Notes under the pieces: generated by a model | Told to the model about the DNA's origin: nothing | What the model saw: only the letters and a program-made list of their open reading frames with translations | The model's database searches: none | Program-made: the position numbers and the translations under genes | Shown here: positions 24,422 to 34,916 of the stretch, in pieces | Layout of the letters: the number at the start of each line of letters is the position of its first letter | How positions within the stretch are numbered: the stretch's first letter is position 1 | Assembly (NCBI GenBank): GCA_902702965.1 | Contig: CACRXP010000145.1 | Span: forward strand, 807,685-871,684 | DNA length: 64,000 bases | Source of the DNA: Spirometra erinaceieuropaei | Lineage: Eukaryota; Platyhelminthes; Cestoda; Diphyllobothriidea; Diphyllobothriidae | Reading direction: 5' to 3'

Positions 24422-25392
24422 ACAGTAGCTAGTCAAACACACGAAATGTCAACCAAAATTCAAAAATGCGTTTTCGTTTCGAAAAGATTAATTAAATAGG
24501 ATTGTAAAATTAATCATTATGCGGCATAATTCTGTAATAATTCAGTTACCTCAGAATGCCGGCTTTCAAACGAAATTCTTTCCGGCTGCATGGAAAAACT
24601 ACGCTCTGTAAAAAAATGGCCATTTAGGTACCGTGCATTTTTCTCACTGATTTTCGATGTCTTAAAAATTCAATCATATTTCATAGAAAACATGAATGAA
24701 AACATTCATTTATTGCCCACTATATAGAAGATTACGTCTTCTTCCAATTTTATACTGAAAGGAAGGGTATAATTCGGTTCTCAAAGATTTTTCCAATTCC
24801 CGAACAAGTTTGAACCTGACCCTGCATTCAGGGTTTCCAAACTGCAAGCCGTATGTTTTCCGCGTATGGAAAACACCACATTTCTGTACGGTATTCGGAG
24901 GAGATCACACGGGGTCCATAAAATTTAGCAGTGGATTTGAGCCAAATTTTTAACTTTACAAGCCACATTGGTAAATGCAGATACATGACGTTTTATGAAC
25001 GGCCATTTCACGGCATTAAACAATCTCAAAATTAGAAACATTTTAAAACCGAATTATGCCTTTCTTCGAGTATAAAATTAGAAAAAGGCGTAATCTTCTA
25101 CCGAATGGACAAAAAATGAATATTTTTCTGCACGTTTTCCATGAAATATAATTAAATTTTTAAGGCTTCGAAAATCAATGGGAAAAATGTATGGCACCTA
25201 AGTAGTTATTTTTTACAGAGTGTAGTTTTTGCATGCAGCCGGAAAGAGGTTTGTTCGGAAGCCGGCATCCTGAATTATTATAGAATTATGCTGCATGATG
25301 ATTAGTTTCACAACCCTACTTAATTAATCTTTTCGAACCGACAACACATCTCGGAATTTTGGGTGTTATTTCATGAGCTGCCCGCCTACTGT
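24422..25392. mobile_element. foldback element, copy 2 (about 0.97 kb)
   Basis: The arms, roughly 24422-24810 and 25020-25392, are reverse complements over 350 bp or more. Paired landmarks include tcgaaaagattaattaa with ttaattaatcttttcga, ttccggctgcatg with catgcagccggaa, ctctgtaaaaaaatggccat with a ttttttacagag block, and gattacgtcttct with gcgtaatcttct. The terminus acagtag/ctactgt and the internal order match the copies at 4.3 and 60 kb. The arms have diverged from each other, so this is not a cloning or assembly mirror. No coding capacity is visible. Confidence 0.88.
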
Positions 25393-25455
25393 ACCTGTTT
25401 GAAACGAACATTAAATGAGCTGCTGCCTAAATATCAAAGGTCTTTGTCGTTTCAA

Positions 25456-25541
25456 ACTCGTTCCGTTGTGCTTATAGGCTCTCTCTTGTGCGGCTGCTGG
25501 TTGGGCTCGAGATAGAGCCTATAAGGCACAACGGAACGAGT
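25456..25541. repeat. near-perfect hairpin, 32-bp stem
   Basis: The left strand starting at 25456 (actcgttccgttgtgc...) pairs with the right strand ending at 25541 (...gcacaacggaacgagt) with one bulged base and one mismatch. The loop of about 23 nt holds the SINE tail piece gtgcggctgctggttgggct. Confidence 0.85.
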
Positions 25542-25790
25542 GAGTTCCGTAGGAACGATCGGTGAGCGCCCCCCTACCATTGTATATTCCCGATCGAAAA
25601 CCGACAAGGCAGCGGGCTCGTGACCCAGTGGTTAGAGGCGTGGACTTCTAAATAACAGGTCGCGAGTTCGAGCCTCGGGTGTTGCACACTTCGGGGTTGG
25701 GAATGGCTGGCTGAAGACGGCTAATAAGCCAGAAATGGCCATTCCAGTCTCCCTCGTCTTTGTCGGTAATGCCATTCTAAACGTCCAAAG
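25484..25790 (+). mobile_element. tRNA-derived SINE, best-preserved head
   Basis: A SINE tail piece (tgcggctgctggttgggctc) comes first. A full head follows at 25614-25688: A box tgacccagtgg at 25621 and B box gttcgagcc at 25666-25674, spaced as in a tRNA gene. The family body comes after (ggctggctgaagacggctaa, taagccagaaatggccat, ctttgtcggtaatgcc). It lacks an anticodon arm I could fold with confidence, so it is a SINE head and not a working tRNA gene. Other copies or pieces lie at 8.8, 18.9, 52.6, 52.9, 57.1 and 58.6 kb. Confidence 0.85.
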
Positions 25791-26880
25791 TTAGCCTCCG
25801 TTCTTCGCCCAGGCGTCAAGACGTTTCCTGCTGCCGTTTCCACATTTTCTCAAACCAACTATAAGCAATTCGCCTCTCACAAGCAACACCGTGCATGATC
25901 AGACTGTACCTTTTAAAACAGTAGTCAACGGGCATTAAATTCGAGAAATCCAGGTCCCCTTCAAAGTTCGGCTCCAATATTCCACCGAAACTAACATATT
26001 ACGAGCTGAATGTGAGTCCACGCAGTAAGACTTTCCCTCCATAAACGGAATCCACGAGTGAAGGCGAATGTCCAAGTTCGAGGTGTATGCATGAGTAAAG
26101 GAAGTAGACTGGTCGAGAGTGCCAGAACGGAATTCCCTGGCGCTATTCCTTGAGAGTTATCTATTTGAATTTATGGAAGTGGAAAAGTTGAGTAACGTAG
26201 GGATACTGAGGACGAGCGGACTTTCAACATCCCTCAAGACTCTGTAGGAACCAAGTCATGGACGGAAGCTACTTCAACTTCCTACGTACAAAAGGGTATG
26301 CACGCCGGCATAGGCCGCCCAATGCACGACAGCGCAGAAGTGAGGCGCCATGCGTTAGGGGTGACTCGAAATCAGAGCGTCAAGTCTGACTCACCCGATT
26401 GCAACCGCTCTGTTGGCCTACTTACCCGAGGAAGTAGAAATCGATATTTGCGGCCTCCAACAGTACTTTGGAAGCGCGCAGGTAATGCCGCATTCTGATT
26501 ATTTTCCCCGCCCTCAATTCGAAAGAGCAGCTTGCTACCCCACTGATCTGTGCATGCCTGAGGTCAACTTTGCGGCTCGACGGCGGCCGAAATAGCGTGC
26601 GTCTGTGGGGCTTCGATGCTGCCGCCGCTGAGCGCGCGCGCACGTGCGGCGTACGCACGCACGCACACGGCTTTGAAGCCGCCGGCAGCAGTGCACAAGA
26701 TGCAGCGTCAACAGAACATGAAGAAAGCTAGGCGACGATCGATACGGCCGAACACAGCTGATGTGACCGCACATTCAAAGAGGGAGGGGGGAGGACGCTG
26801 ATAGCTGAAGGCCCAAGTTAGAGCTTGAGTTGTAGTCTGTGGGGGCGGTGCGACTGGACGAGAGAACGAACGCGTCGACG
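25791..26880. other. unassigned, GC-rich toward the gap
   Basis: A plus-strand frame ending near 26595 includes a possible splice donor (GCGCAG|GTAATG near 26480), but I could not link it to any other exon. From about 26560 to the gap the DNA is GC-rich with gcgcgc and acgcacgcac runs. Confidence 0.4.
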
Positions 26881-27824
26881 NNNNNNNNNNNNNNNNNNNN
26901 NNNNNNNNNNNNNNNNNNNNNNNNNNNNNNNNNNNNNNNNNNNNNNNNNNNNNNNNNNNNNNNNNNNNNNNNNNNNNNNNNNNNNNNNNNNNNNNNNNNN
27001 NNNNNNNNNNNNNNNNNNNNNNNNNNNNNNNNNNNNNNNNNNNNNNNNNNNNNNNNNNNNNNNNNNNNNNNNNNNNNNNNNNNNNNNNNNNNNNNNNNNN
27101 NNNNNNNNNNNNNNNNNNNNNNNNNNNNNNNNNNNNNNNNNNNNNNNNNNNNNNNNNNNNNNNNNNNNNNNNNNNNNNNNNNNNNNNNNNNNNNNNNNNN
27201 NNNNNNNNNNNNNNNNNNNNNNNNNNNNNNNNNNNNNNNNNNNNNNNNNNNNNNNNNNNNNNNNNNNNNNNNNNNNNNNNNNNNNNNNNNNNNNNNNNNN
27301 NNNNNNNNNNNNNNNNNNNNNNNNNNNNNNNNNNNNNNNNNNNNNNNNNNNNNNNNNNNNNNNNNNNNNNNNNNNNNNNNNNNNNNNNNNNNNNNNNNNN
27401 NNNNNNNNNNNNNNNNNNNNNNNNNNNNNNNNNNNNNNNNNNNNNNNNNNNNNNNNNNNNNNNNNNNNNNNNNNNNNNNNNNNNNNNNNNNNNNNNNNNN
27501 NNNNNNNNNNNNNNNNNNNNNNNNNNNNNNNNNNNNNNNNNNNNNNNNNNNNNNNNNNNNNNNNNNNNNNNNNNNNNNNNNNNNNNNNNNNNNNNNNNNN
27601 NNNNNNNNNNNNNNNNNNNNNNNNNNNNNNNNNNNNNNNNNNNNNNNNNNNNNNNNNNNNNNNNNNNNNNNNNNNNNNNNNNNNNNNNNNNNNNNNNNNN
27701 NNNNNNNNNNNNNNNNNNNNNNNNNNNNNNNNNNNNNNNNNNNNNNNNNNNNNNNNNNNNNNNNNNNNNNNNNNNNNNNNNNNNNNNNNNNNNNNNNNNN
27801 NNNNNNNNNNNNNNNNNNNNNNNN
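26881..27824. other. assembly gap (944 N)
   Basis: This is a run of N only. Any reading frame drawn across it is meaningless. Both edges are GC-rich with alternating purine/pyrimidine runs, which may be why it was not closed. Confidence 1.
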
Positions 27825-29690
27825 CAAGATGAGACGTGCGCACATGCCGCGCACGTCGTGTGCGCACGCACCTCAGCGGCAAAAATACAATGAGATGTGC
27901 GGTCGTCAAAATTCGTTTTTGTGTCGCTGCTGGTGCGCGCGTGCTAGTGGAATGAATGAGTGCGCAAGCCCTCGTACGGACGGGGTAGAGCCATCTGTCG
28001 CTAGCTCAGTCGGGCCAGAAACGCCCGTAGAAGTAACAGAGCCGGATTCCGGACGGAAAGGCTGATATGCCGTCGGTCAATAATGCACCCCCATGAACGG
28101 TGCTAAAAAAGTGAAAAATCATGTGAGTGCCGTGCTTCCTTAACATGCCTCACTTTCAGGCAATGCATATCAAGGAGTGACTTCTCGTAAATATCGAGTA
28201 GGCGCATACCTAAACATAATTACAATTTCAACCAGCCTCTCCTTTTCGTCAACGAGTTCGGAGATTTTCCGTTTTATATCGTTTCAGGTACTCACAAGAA
28301 CGAGCCTGAGCAGTGGGAGCGCTTGATGTTCCGGCATTCGGCGAATTCTCCGTCATAAGTCAACCCAAAGACCCTCTGTTGAATTACGATCAGGAGGTAC
28401 AGCCGACCATAAGGGACATCTGATACTACGACGGCCTTTGAAATGCTGAGCGGTCCGGCATCGAGGTATTAGTATATCGTTTCTCTTGAAAAACTGGCCT
28501 TGGCAGACTTGGCAATATTCGGAGTAAGTGTAATCGAACGACCTCCATGGATAATGGGAGGGATGATTCATGAGCTCCTCACAGCTACCCAACCGTGCGG
28601 ACTCTCCATCCCAATGCGCAGGCGAGGCACTCATCCCTCCTTCGACCTCCCAGCCCGGACTCCCCTTCCAGTCCTTCTCCGTCAAAGTCGGATCTTATCG
28701 CTTCAGACTATTTTGTCTCATTGACGAGAGTGCTACATCCATCATCACATAGCCCAGCCCAGGCGCACTCAAGCATGACTTCCATTAACCCACGGCACTC
28801 CAAACTGCCCTTTTTCATGCCACTCCTCACAGTACTGATAGGTGCTCTAAATGCAGTTTTTACGTTGTGAAGCGGAGGAAGATGTGAATCGATTATACCG
28901 CACGCATCTCAGCAGGGTTTCGCGATCTGGCACCATTGTTATCGCTGTACGAAGGCCAAGCGTTCCGGTGATTCTGGATTTACTCAACTGTCTGACAATC
29001 CTTCACAGTCTCCATTGTTCATCGGGCTTTTCTCTATCGGATAGCATAATGAATTAGAAAGGAATAATTTAACTATAATGGAATTAGTACATTAATCCCT
29101 TACCCTGACTTGTTCTGCAGTTGATCCAACGAGTCATCGTGAGCGCGGTCGACTCACTCGCATCTAATGCCAGACATGGGTGTACTTTTAGAGTGTACTG
29201 GGAATCCTAGATAGTTTATGAAAATTGCGCAATTATCCCGTTGCAGCTGATAGATTTCGGCTCAAATATTCATATCAACTTTCGGGTTGAGCCTATGAAG
29301 CTCCTTTCTGAATAATTTACCCTAAGCTAATGCATTGATTTCTGAGGAGTTTAAGGACCTAAAAAGACAAATAGTCCCTTATTTATTGCTCTCGCTGGCC
29401 GAGGTGGGGGGTCCATTTTTGCCAACTGTTTTGATGTCAGAAAGTGAACCTTCGGGGTCCTCAAACACAGCGATACTCCTGGATTGGAAGCTAGTCGGTT
29501 CAGTAAAAGCTGGAGGGGGTAACATCAGCTAGTCAGAGCGCAAGTTCATAAAACATTTGTGAACCCTGTAAATTAGAACCTGTTTTAGTTCATCCTATAT
29601 TTAAGCAAATGTTGCTTTTTTCACTTGGAAGTGACCCTCGGTTATCTACCCTACTTGATAGGACGAGGCAGGGGGGATTCTTCAGTGCCG
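27825..29690. other. no supported gene
   Basis: A plus-strand frame at 28574-28870 is Ser/Pro-rich and ends in a hydrophobic run of about 20 residues before its stop. Two other frames overlap it, and no linked exons were found. I therefore do not call a gene. Confidence 0.35.
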
Positions 29691-29695
29691 GCTTC

Positions 29696-29791
29696 GCTCT
29701 CTCTCTCTCTCTCTTCCTCTCTTCCTTTTCCCTTTCCCCAGCAACAGTCGACTGTCCGAGCCTATCAGGCAGCCCGTGATGGGGCTCAGGG

Positions 29792-29837
<46 letters not shown>

Positions 29838-29861
29838 CAGCAGCAGCAGCAGCAGCAGACC
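29696..29861. repeat. CT and TAG/CAG microsatellites
   Basis: A CT run lies at 29696-29730. About 20 TAG/CAG triplets lie at 29794-29861. The long Leu, Ala or Thr runs in overlapping frames are products of the triplet repeat. Confidence 0.95.
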
Positions 29862-29932
29862 GGGAAGCTGATGATGACTCATGGACTCTGATGGCATAGT
29901 CCAGCTACTGTATGAAACAACAACTCCAGCTT

Positions 29933-32127
29933 CTAACCTCCTACCCCGCCCTCCAGAGTATCCTCATTCACCCCAACTTGTCTGTCCAAGCGGCCAGAGA
30001 CAAGAACTGCTCCAGTCTCTCGAGACCTAGATATTTGCAATGTAGACAGGACCGAACTCAGAGAGCTTGTTTTTTTGAGCAGGGACAACTGGATACGATT
30101 GGAATTGTGATACCCGTAACGTACTCGTGACGAAGGCGGAAAGTGTTGACGATTGTTATACAGACCTCTGCTCACTCATTCCAAAAATGAGACTGCAGAT
30201 TCAATCATGGATACGATATGAGTTAGATATGGTTATGTAGCCGCACCTAAGGTAAACAAACTCCAGACACCTGTAACACGGGACCGATGGTAATAGGGGT
30301 TTTTACAGGTGGGGCCGGGGAATGCACAGGCGACGAGATCAAGTAATTGTATGCAAAATAAAAGCTATTGGGAATACGCGGTTGTAATATGAATGCTTGA
30401 GAATTATTTGCCCCAACCCCTAATCCTAATCCCTAATTCTAACCCCTGACCCTAACCCCAAACTATAGCCCCTAACTCCAACCCCAACAGTATTGTGTTC
30501 ATTAGGTGTGTCTGCATAACAATATCTTACCGAAGATTGTACCAATGATACTGAACACGATAGCAATGGATCTGATTGAACGCAATTTCGAACTCTTAAA
30601 AAAATTGAAATCAACCTGAACCATCTTCAAATCTTGAGGGATGAAGACTTTAAGCGCAGTTGTAAAGGCCTGCGGGATGTCGCTCATGTCATCACAATGG
30701 CAGCTATTGGCCCCGCGTGCCGAGAAAATTAGGACCGGTACAAGGACAATGATTAAAAACGCGGCAACTGATCCCCAAGAAAAACCAATTCCACAGAACC
30801 TACATGAAGTATGGCCTAGCCTAGAATGAGGTCAAATTTTTCCAATAGCGTCGCCGACTGCAACTGATACAACAGGGGCTGTAAAATAACAGGTTGACTA
30901 GCGAGGCGATGGAAATCCGAGCCCGTTCCAATCGTCACGCCCATTCCCATGGACAGACGTAGGATTCGGACCTGCAAGGCGCGTGAAAGAGAGGAGAGGA
31001 AGTGGGACTAATACTGAAGAGGTCCATACTCACGGCAATTCAGTACATTCCGCGCTATAATACACGTTGGTGTGATCTAAGCTACCAGGGAGCACTAACA
31101 ATCCTAATTTGGAGAGTCTCCACCTGACGGGATAGCCTGGCCCTCTTCCGGAACACAGATCAAACTGCACGTCTCCATACTGTGTGGCCTTTCTGCCAAT
31201 TCTCACAAACGTGACAGCCGAGATATACCGCATGGAGACGTGGTTGTGAGGACTTTGAGACGGCGACTGCGGGACCCATGTAGGCGTGGCTTCAGCCCTG
31301 TCAGTCATTATGTCAAATTCAACCTCCAGTTGTCTTGACTCTGGCTTGCCCTTGGAATACGGAGGGTGTGGATGTGGAATGAGGTAGATCATGTGCGAAT
31401 CTGCTTCACCATAAACAAACTGCCCCGCAAGTGGGCACCAGAGCAGTAGTGGTCCTCGGTAGCCTGCGATGATCGAACTATTATCTGTGCGAATGTATTT
31501 GCACACATACACACACATACCCACGCCTAGCCCTAGGCTCGAATTCATCTTTCAGATGCGTAAGCAAACAAATGACGGGCGTACTCAGTCGTACTTCCTG
31601 CTGCAAGCGTAGTTGTATAGGATGGCTCATGATAGAAGCAAAGTTTACCGAATGGTATTAAGTGAGAAATGTCCCTGAGGGCTGTCTCAGGCATCTCCAC
31701 AGTTTTTTGTTTGCAATGGCTCTGGTTTCGTTGGGATTTGTATTCGAGTACATCAGCACTATGAATTTAGGTCAATTCCCACTGCCGATTTCACCGGATC
31801 ACAACCTCCCCTTATTTCATCATGTCTTTCCAGCTTTTTGATTATCCTACAAGCCACTTCTCACCTGAGTCCACTCTTGTCTAACAATACGACGGTGTGT
31901 TTGTTGTCTGAGCTCGCTGTGGACAACGTGTACGCTTCAGAATCCACTGTTCCATAGTTTAGCTGACTATGTGGTGGTCTGTCAAAAATGTGACTCCGTA
32001 CATCGCCTTTTTCGCCAGCTCGTCTTGATGATCTCATCTGTCTGTATTTTTGGTGATTAACCCGTGAAGAGAAGACCCAGCTGTCATAGTTAACTGACTG
32101 AGGAGGCGCATTCAAAGCTGTCTCCCC
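29933..32127 (-). CDS. candidate three-exon gene end, two-pass membrane protein
   Basis: Open frames on the minus strand join at consensus-like splice sites with matching phases. Exon a is 32127-31865 (acceptor ttccctcag, donor ACTCAG|GTGAGA, phase 0 in, 2 bases out). Exon b is 30820-30531 (acceptor cattctag, donor CTTCG|GTAAGA, 1 in, 1 out; an alternative acceptor at 30799 is also in frame). Exon c is 30165-29933 (2 in, stop TAG). The 261-residue product has a Ser/Arg-rich N-terminal part, a hydrophobic stretch at about 104-121 (VAAFLIIVLVPVLIF), a loop with CHC, a second at about 171-184 (IAIVFSIIGTIF), and a Ser-rich tail. I do not recognise the family. The 5' exons are not found. The 31082-31580 repeat sits in the first intron and a TIR element in the second. 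Phase-matched chains can arise by chance, so this is tentative. Confidence 0.35.
30222..30532. mobile_element. TIR element with telomere-like core, copy 1
   Basis: The ends are imperfect inverted repeats: gttatgtagccgcacct on the left and aggtgtgtctgcataac on the right. Inside lie a conserved stretch (gcacaggcgacgagatcaag, then ttgtatgcaaaataaaagct) and a patch of degenerate CCCTAA units (about 30411-30490). The whole unit recurs collinearly at 50862-51181. No coding frame is present, so it is non-autonomous (MITE-like). Confidence 0.82.
31082..31580 (-). repeat. 500-bp dispersed duplication, copy 2, with 172-codon frame
   Basis: Partner of 21466-21964, described there. Flanking DNA differs on both sides: similarity starts at ctaccagg and stops after gacgggc. 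No terminal repeats or poly-A tail were seen at the junctions. Confidence 0.85.
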
Positions 32128-34916
32128 CTGAGGGAAGTGTAAATGCTTTATGAATAAACCCGTTTAGACGTAGGCGGCTGCCATATTTCACCACTCAGTG
32201 CGACACTGAACAACGACCCCCTTGAACCCTCCCCTTCCGTCCCATCCCACAGGCTGCTAGGGTGATTCCGCTCACTCTGGTAGTCTGGATTGTTCGTCCT
32301 CTTGTAGACAATCCCAGGAGCGACCGATCGGAAAGAAGGACGGTGCTAGTTGTTCGTGAATTTGCGCGCTAGAAGGTGAACATCGCTGAACTCAGCAAGA
32401 CCCGTTTCTCCAAACGAGGCCTACTGGAGCGGCCGCCCTCGGACAGGGCGACGAGACGCCGGCGTCGCCCTTGCCATCCGGAACTGCATCGTAGGACGGC
32501 TGCCTTGTCTGTCGCAGGGCATCAGCGACCTGCTGATGAGCCCCCGCCTGCCTCTTCTGGGATCCCTATTCGTCACCATTGTCAGCGCCTACGTCCCGCC
32601 AATGACCAGCTCCAACGAGGCGGAAACCAAATTGTAGGGGGACCTGCACGCCCTCCTGGCGTCTGCGCCCAAGGCGGACAAGCTGGTTGTCCTTGTCTTC
32701 TTCAATTCCCTGCGTCGAGACGGACTGCGCTGCCGGGAGGGGGTGCTGGGCCTTCACGGCATCGGCGACCGCAACGACAATGGCCTTCTCCTGTAAAGCT
32801 GCGGTGCACACCGTCTTCTGCTGACCAACACCCTCTTCCGCCTGCCGATGCGGAAGAAGGCCACCTGGATGCACCCGAGATTGCAGCGCTGGCAGCTACT
32901 GGATCATGTTCTCGTCCGGTGACGCGATTGAGAGGACGTGCTTGTGACAAAAGCGATCCCGGCTGCAGATGGCCGGATGGATCACCGCCTCGTCATCCCC
33001 AAGATAAGGCTCCGTCTGCAACCCCGCAGCAGGCCACAGGGTAAGCGATCACCAGGAAAGTTGAATACTGATCTGTTGAATTTGTTTGCCTACCGCTTTT
33101 ACTTAAACAATCAGTTAACTCAGCACCTGAAAGACCTGCCAGCCTCGGACGTCAGCGCCACCGTAGAGGCACGATTTTACCAACAGCGCGACGCCGTCTT
33201 TGTGACCACTCTAGGTTTCCTCGGTCGCACAAGTTCTCAAAATCAAGACTGTTTCGACGAAGGCGACGCAGCCATTAACAATCTGCTCGTCGGAAAGAAG
33301 AGGTTGCATAGAACCTACCTCGACAGTCTACCCAATGCAAACAAAGCGGCCTTTTACCAATGTTGCCGTCTTGCGCAGCAGCCGTTGCGAGAAATGCAGG
33401 ACGCCTGGATGGCTCAGAAGACCGAAGAGATCCAGGACTATGCGGGCCGCAATGAATCAAAGAAATACTTCGCGATGCTCAAGGTTATCTACGGTCCCAC
33501 AGCCAAAGAAACCGCCCCGCTTCTCGGCACCGGTGGAACAACTCTTCTGATTGAGAAGTCGCAGATTCTGAAGCGCTGGAGCGAGCACTGCAGAAATGCC
33601 TTCAATCGCCCATCAACCATCTCCGCCGCCGTCATTGACCGACTCCCCCAAGTGGGAGTCAACATCGACCTGAATCTCCTGCCTTCCATTCCAGCAACCA
33701 TCCGCGCCGTGCAAAAAACTCTCCGGCGGGAAATCATCTGGCTCCGATGCGATCCCGGCTGAAATTTACAAGCACGGCGGCCACCGACTGATGGATTACT
33801 TCAAAACGCCCTTCCAGGAGGTGTGACGTCAAGGACAGGTCCCTTATTATTTAAAGGTGCAAAGGGGACCGGCAATTCGGCGATAATCATGAAGGTTTCT
33901 CGCATCTCATTTCTCAGTGACCAATGGAGTGAAGCAGGGCTGCGTACTCGGTCCCATTATCCTCAGCCTCATTTTCACTGCTATACTGATTGACGCCTGT
34001 GGTGATGAGCCGCCTAAGATACCCATAGCCTATAGGACTAACAGGCATCTTATAAGTAGCCGTCGCATGCAGGCTCCAACGTGTCTCTCGACGACTACTG
34101 TTCACTATCCACTTTTCGCTGACGACTGCGCGCAAGGCACCAAGGTAGGATTAGATGTGTAGCGGAGCATGGAATTTCACTGCCAGCTGTAACAACTTCA
34201 GACTTACAATCAACACTGCCAAAAGGGTGGTCATGCGTCAACCGTCGACCAGCATGGAATACAACATTCTCCGAATCAATGTAAATGACGGTCAACTTAA
34301 AATTGTGGACAACTTCGCTTATCTCAGACAGCACAAAAATCGACGAAAGGTTGCCCATTAGATCTCCAAAGCCAGCCATGCCTTCGACCAACTGCAAGCC
34401 TCCATGGAATCGCCACGGTCATCAACTGAACACAAAACTGAGGGCTTACACGGCGTTGTCGTGACAACACTTCTGCATGGAGCGTTAACCTAAATCGTCT
34501 ACTCCCACCAAGCCAGGAAACTGAATCAACCTCAGCTCATCTGCTTATGTAGAATATTGAGGCTGAGATGGCAGGACAAGACCCAAGACCGGAATCCTCA
34601 GCATCCACACCATAGTGAGGCAGCTGCAACTGTGATGCAGCCGTCAGCTGGTTAGGAGGGACGATGCGAAATTGCCCAACTCTTCCGGGGAGGCGTCTCT
34701 ATGGATGTTCGCCGACAAGAAGGACAAAAAACGCTACCAGGACACTTTGAAGCGACTGCGTATCAACAAGGAGTGCTAGGAGGGCCTCACTCAGGACAGG
34801 CCGGCCTGGAAAAGAATGGTGAAGACTGTCACAAAAGTCCACGAGGTAGACCGGATCGCCGATGCCAAAAAGAAATGAGCGGCTAGCAAGTCACAAGCGC
34901 CTTGGATCCACGATGT

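Noticed and set aside
25614..25688. A working tRNA gene at 25.6 kb
   Set aside because: Promoter boxes are present, but a convincing cloverleaf with anticodon arm could not be drawn, and the flanking SINE body is shared with the other copies.
26825..28065. Very long reading frames across 26708-28065 on both strands
   Set aside because: They consist almost entirely of N and are artefacts of the assembly gap.
28574..28870. Ser/Pro-rich frame with a hydrophobic C-terminus as a surface protein exon
   Set aside because: Other frames over the same bases are equally open, the acceptor is weak, and no partner exon was found.
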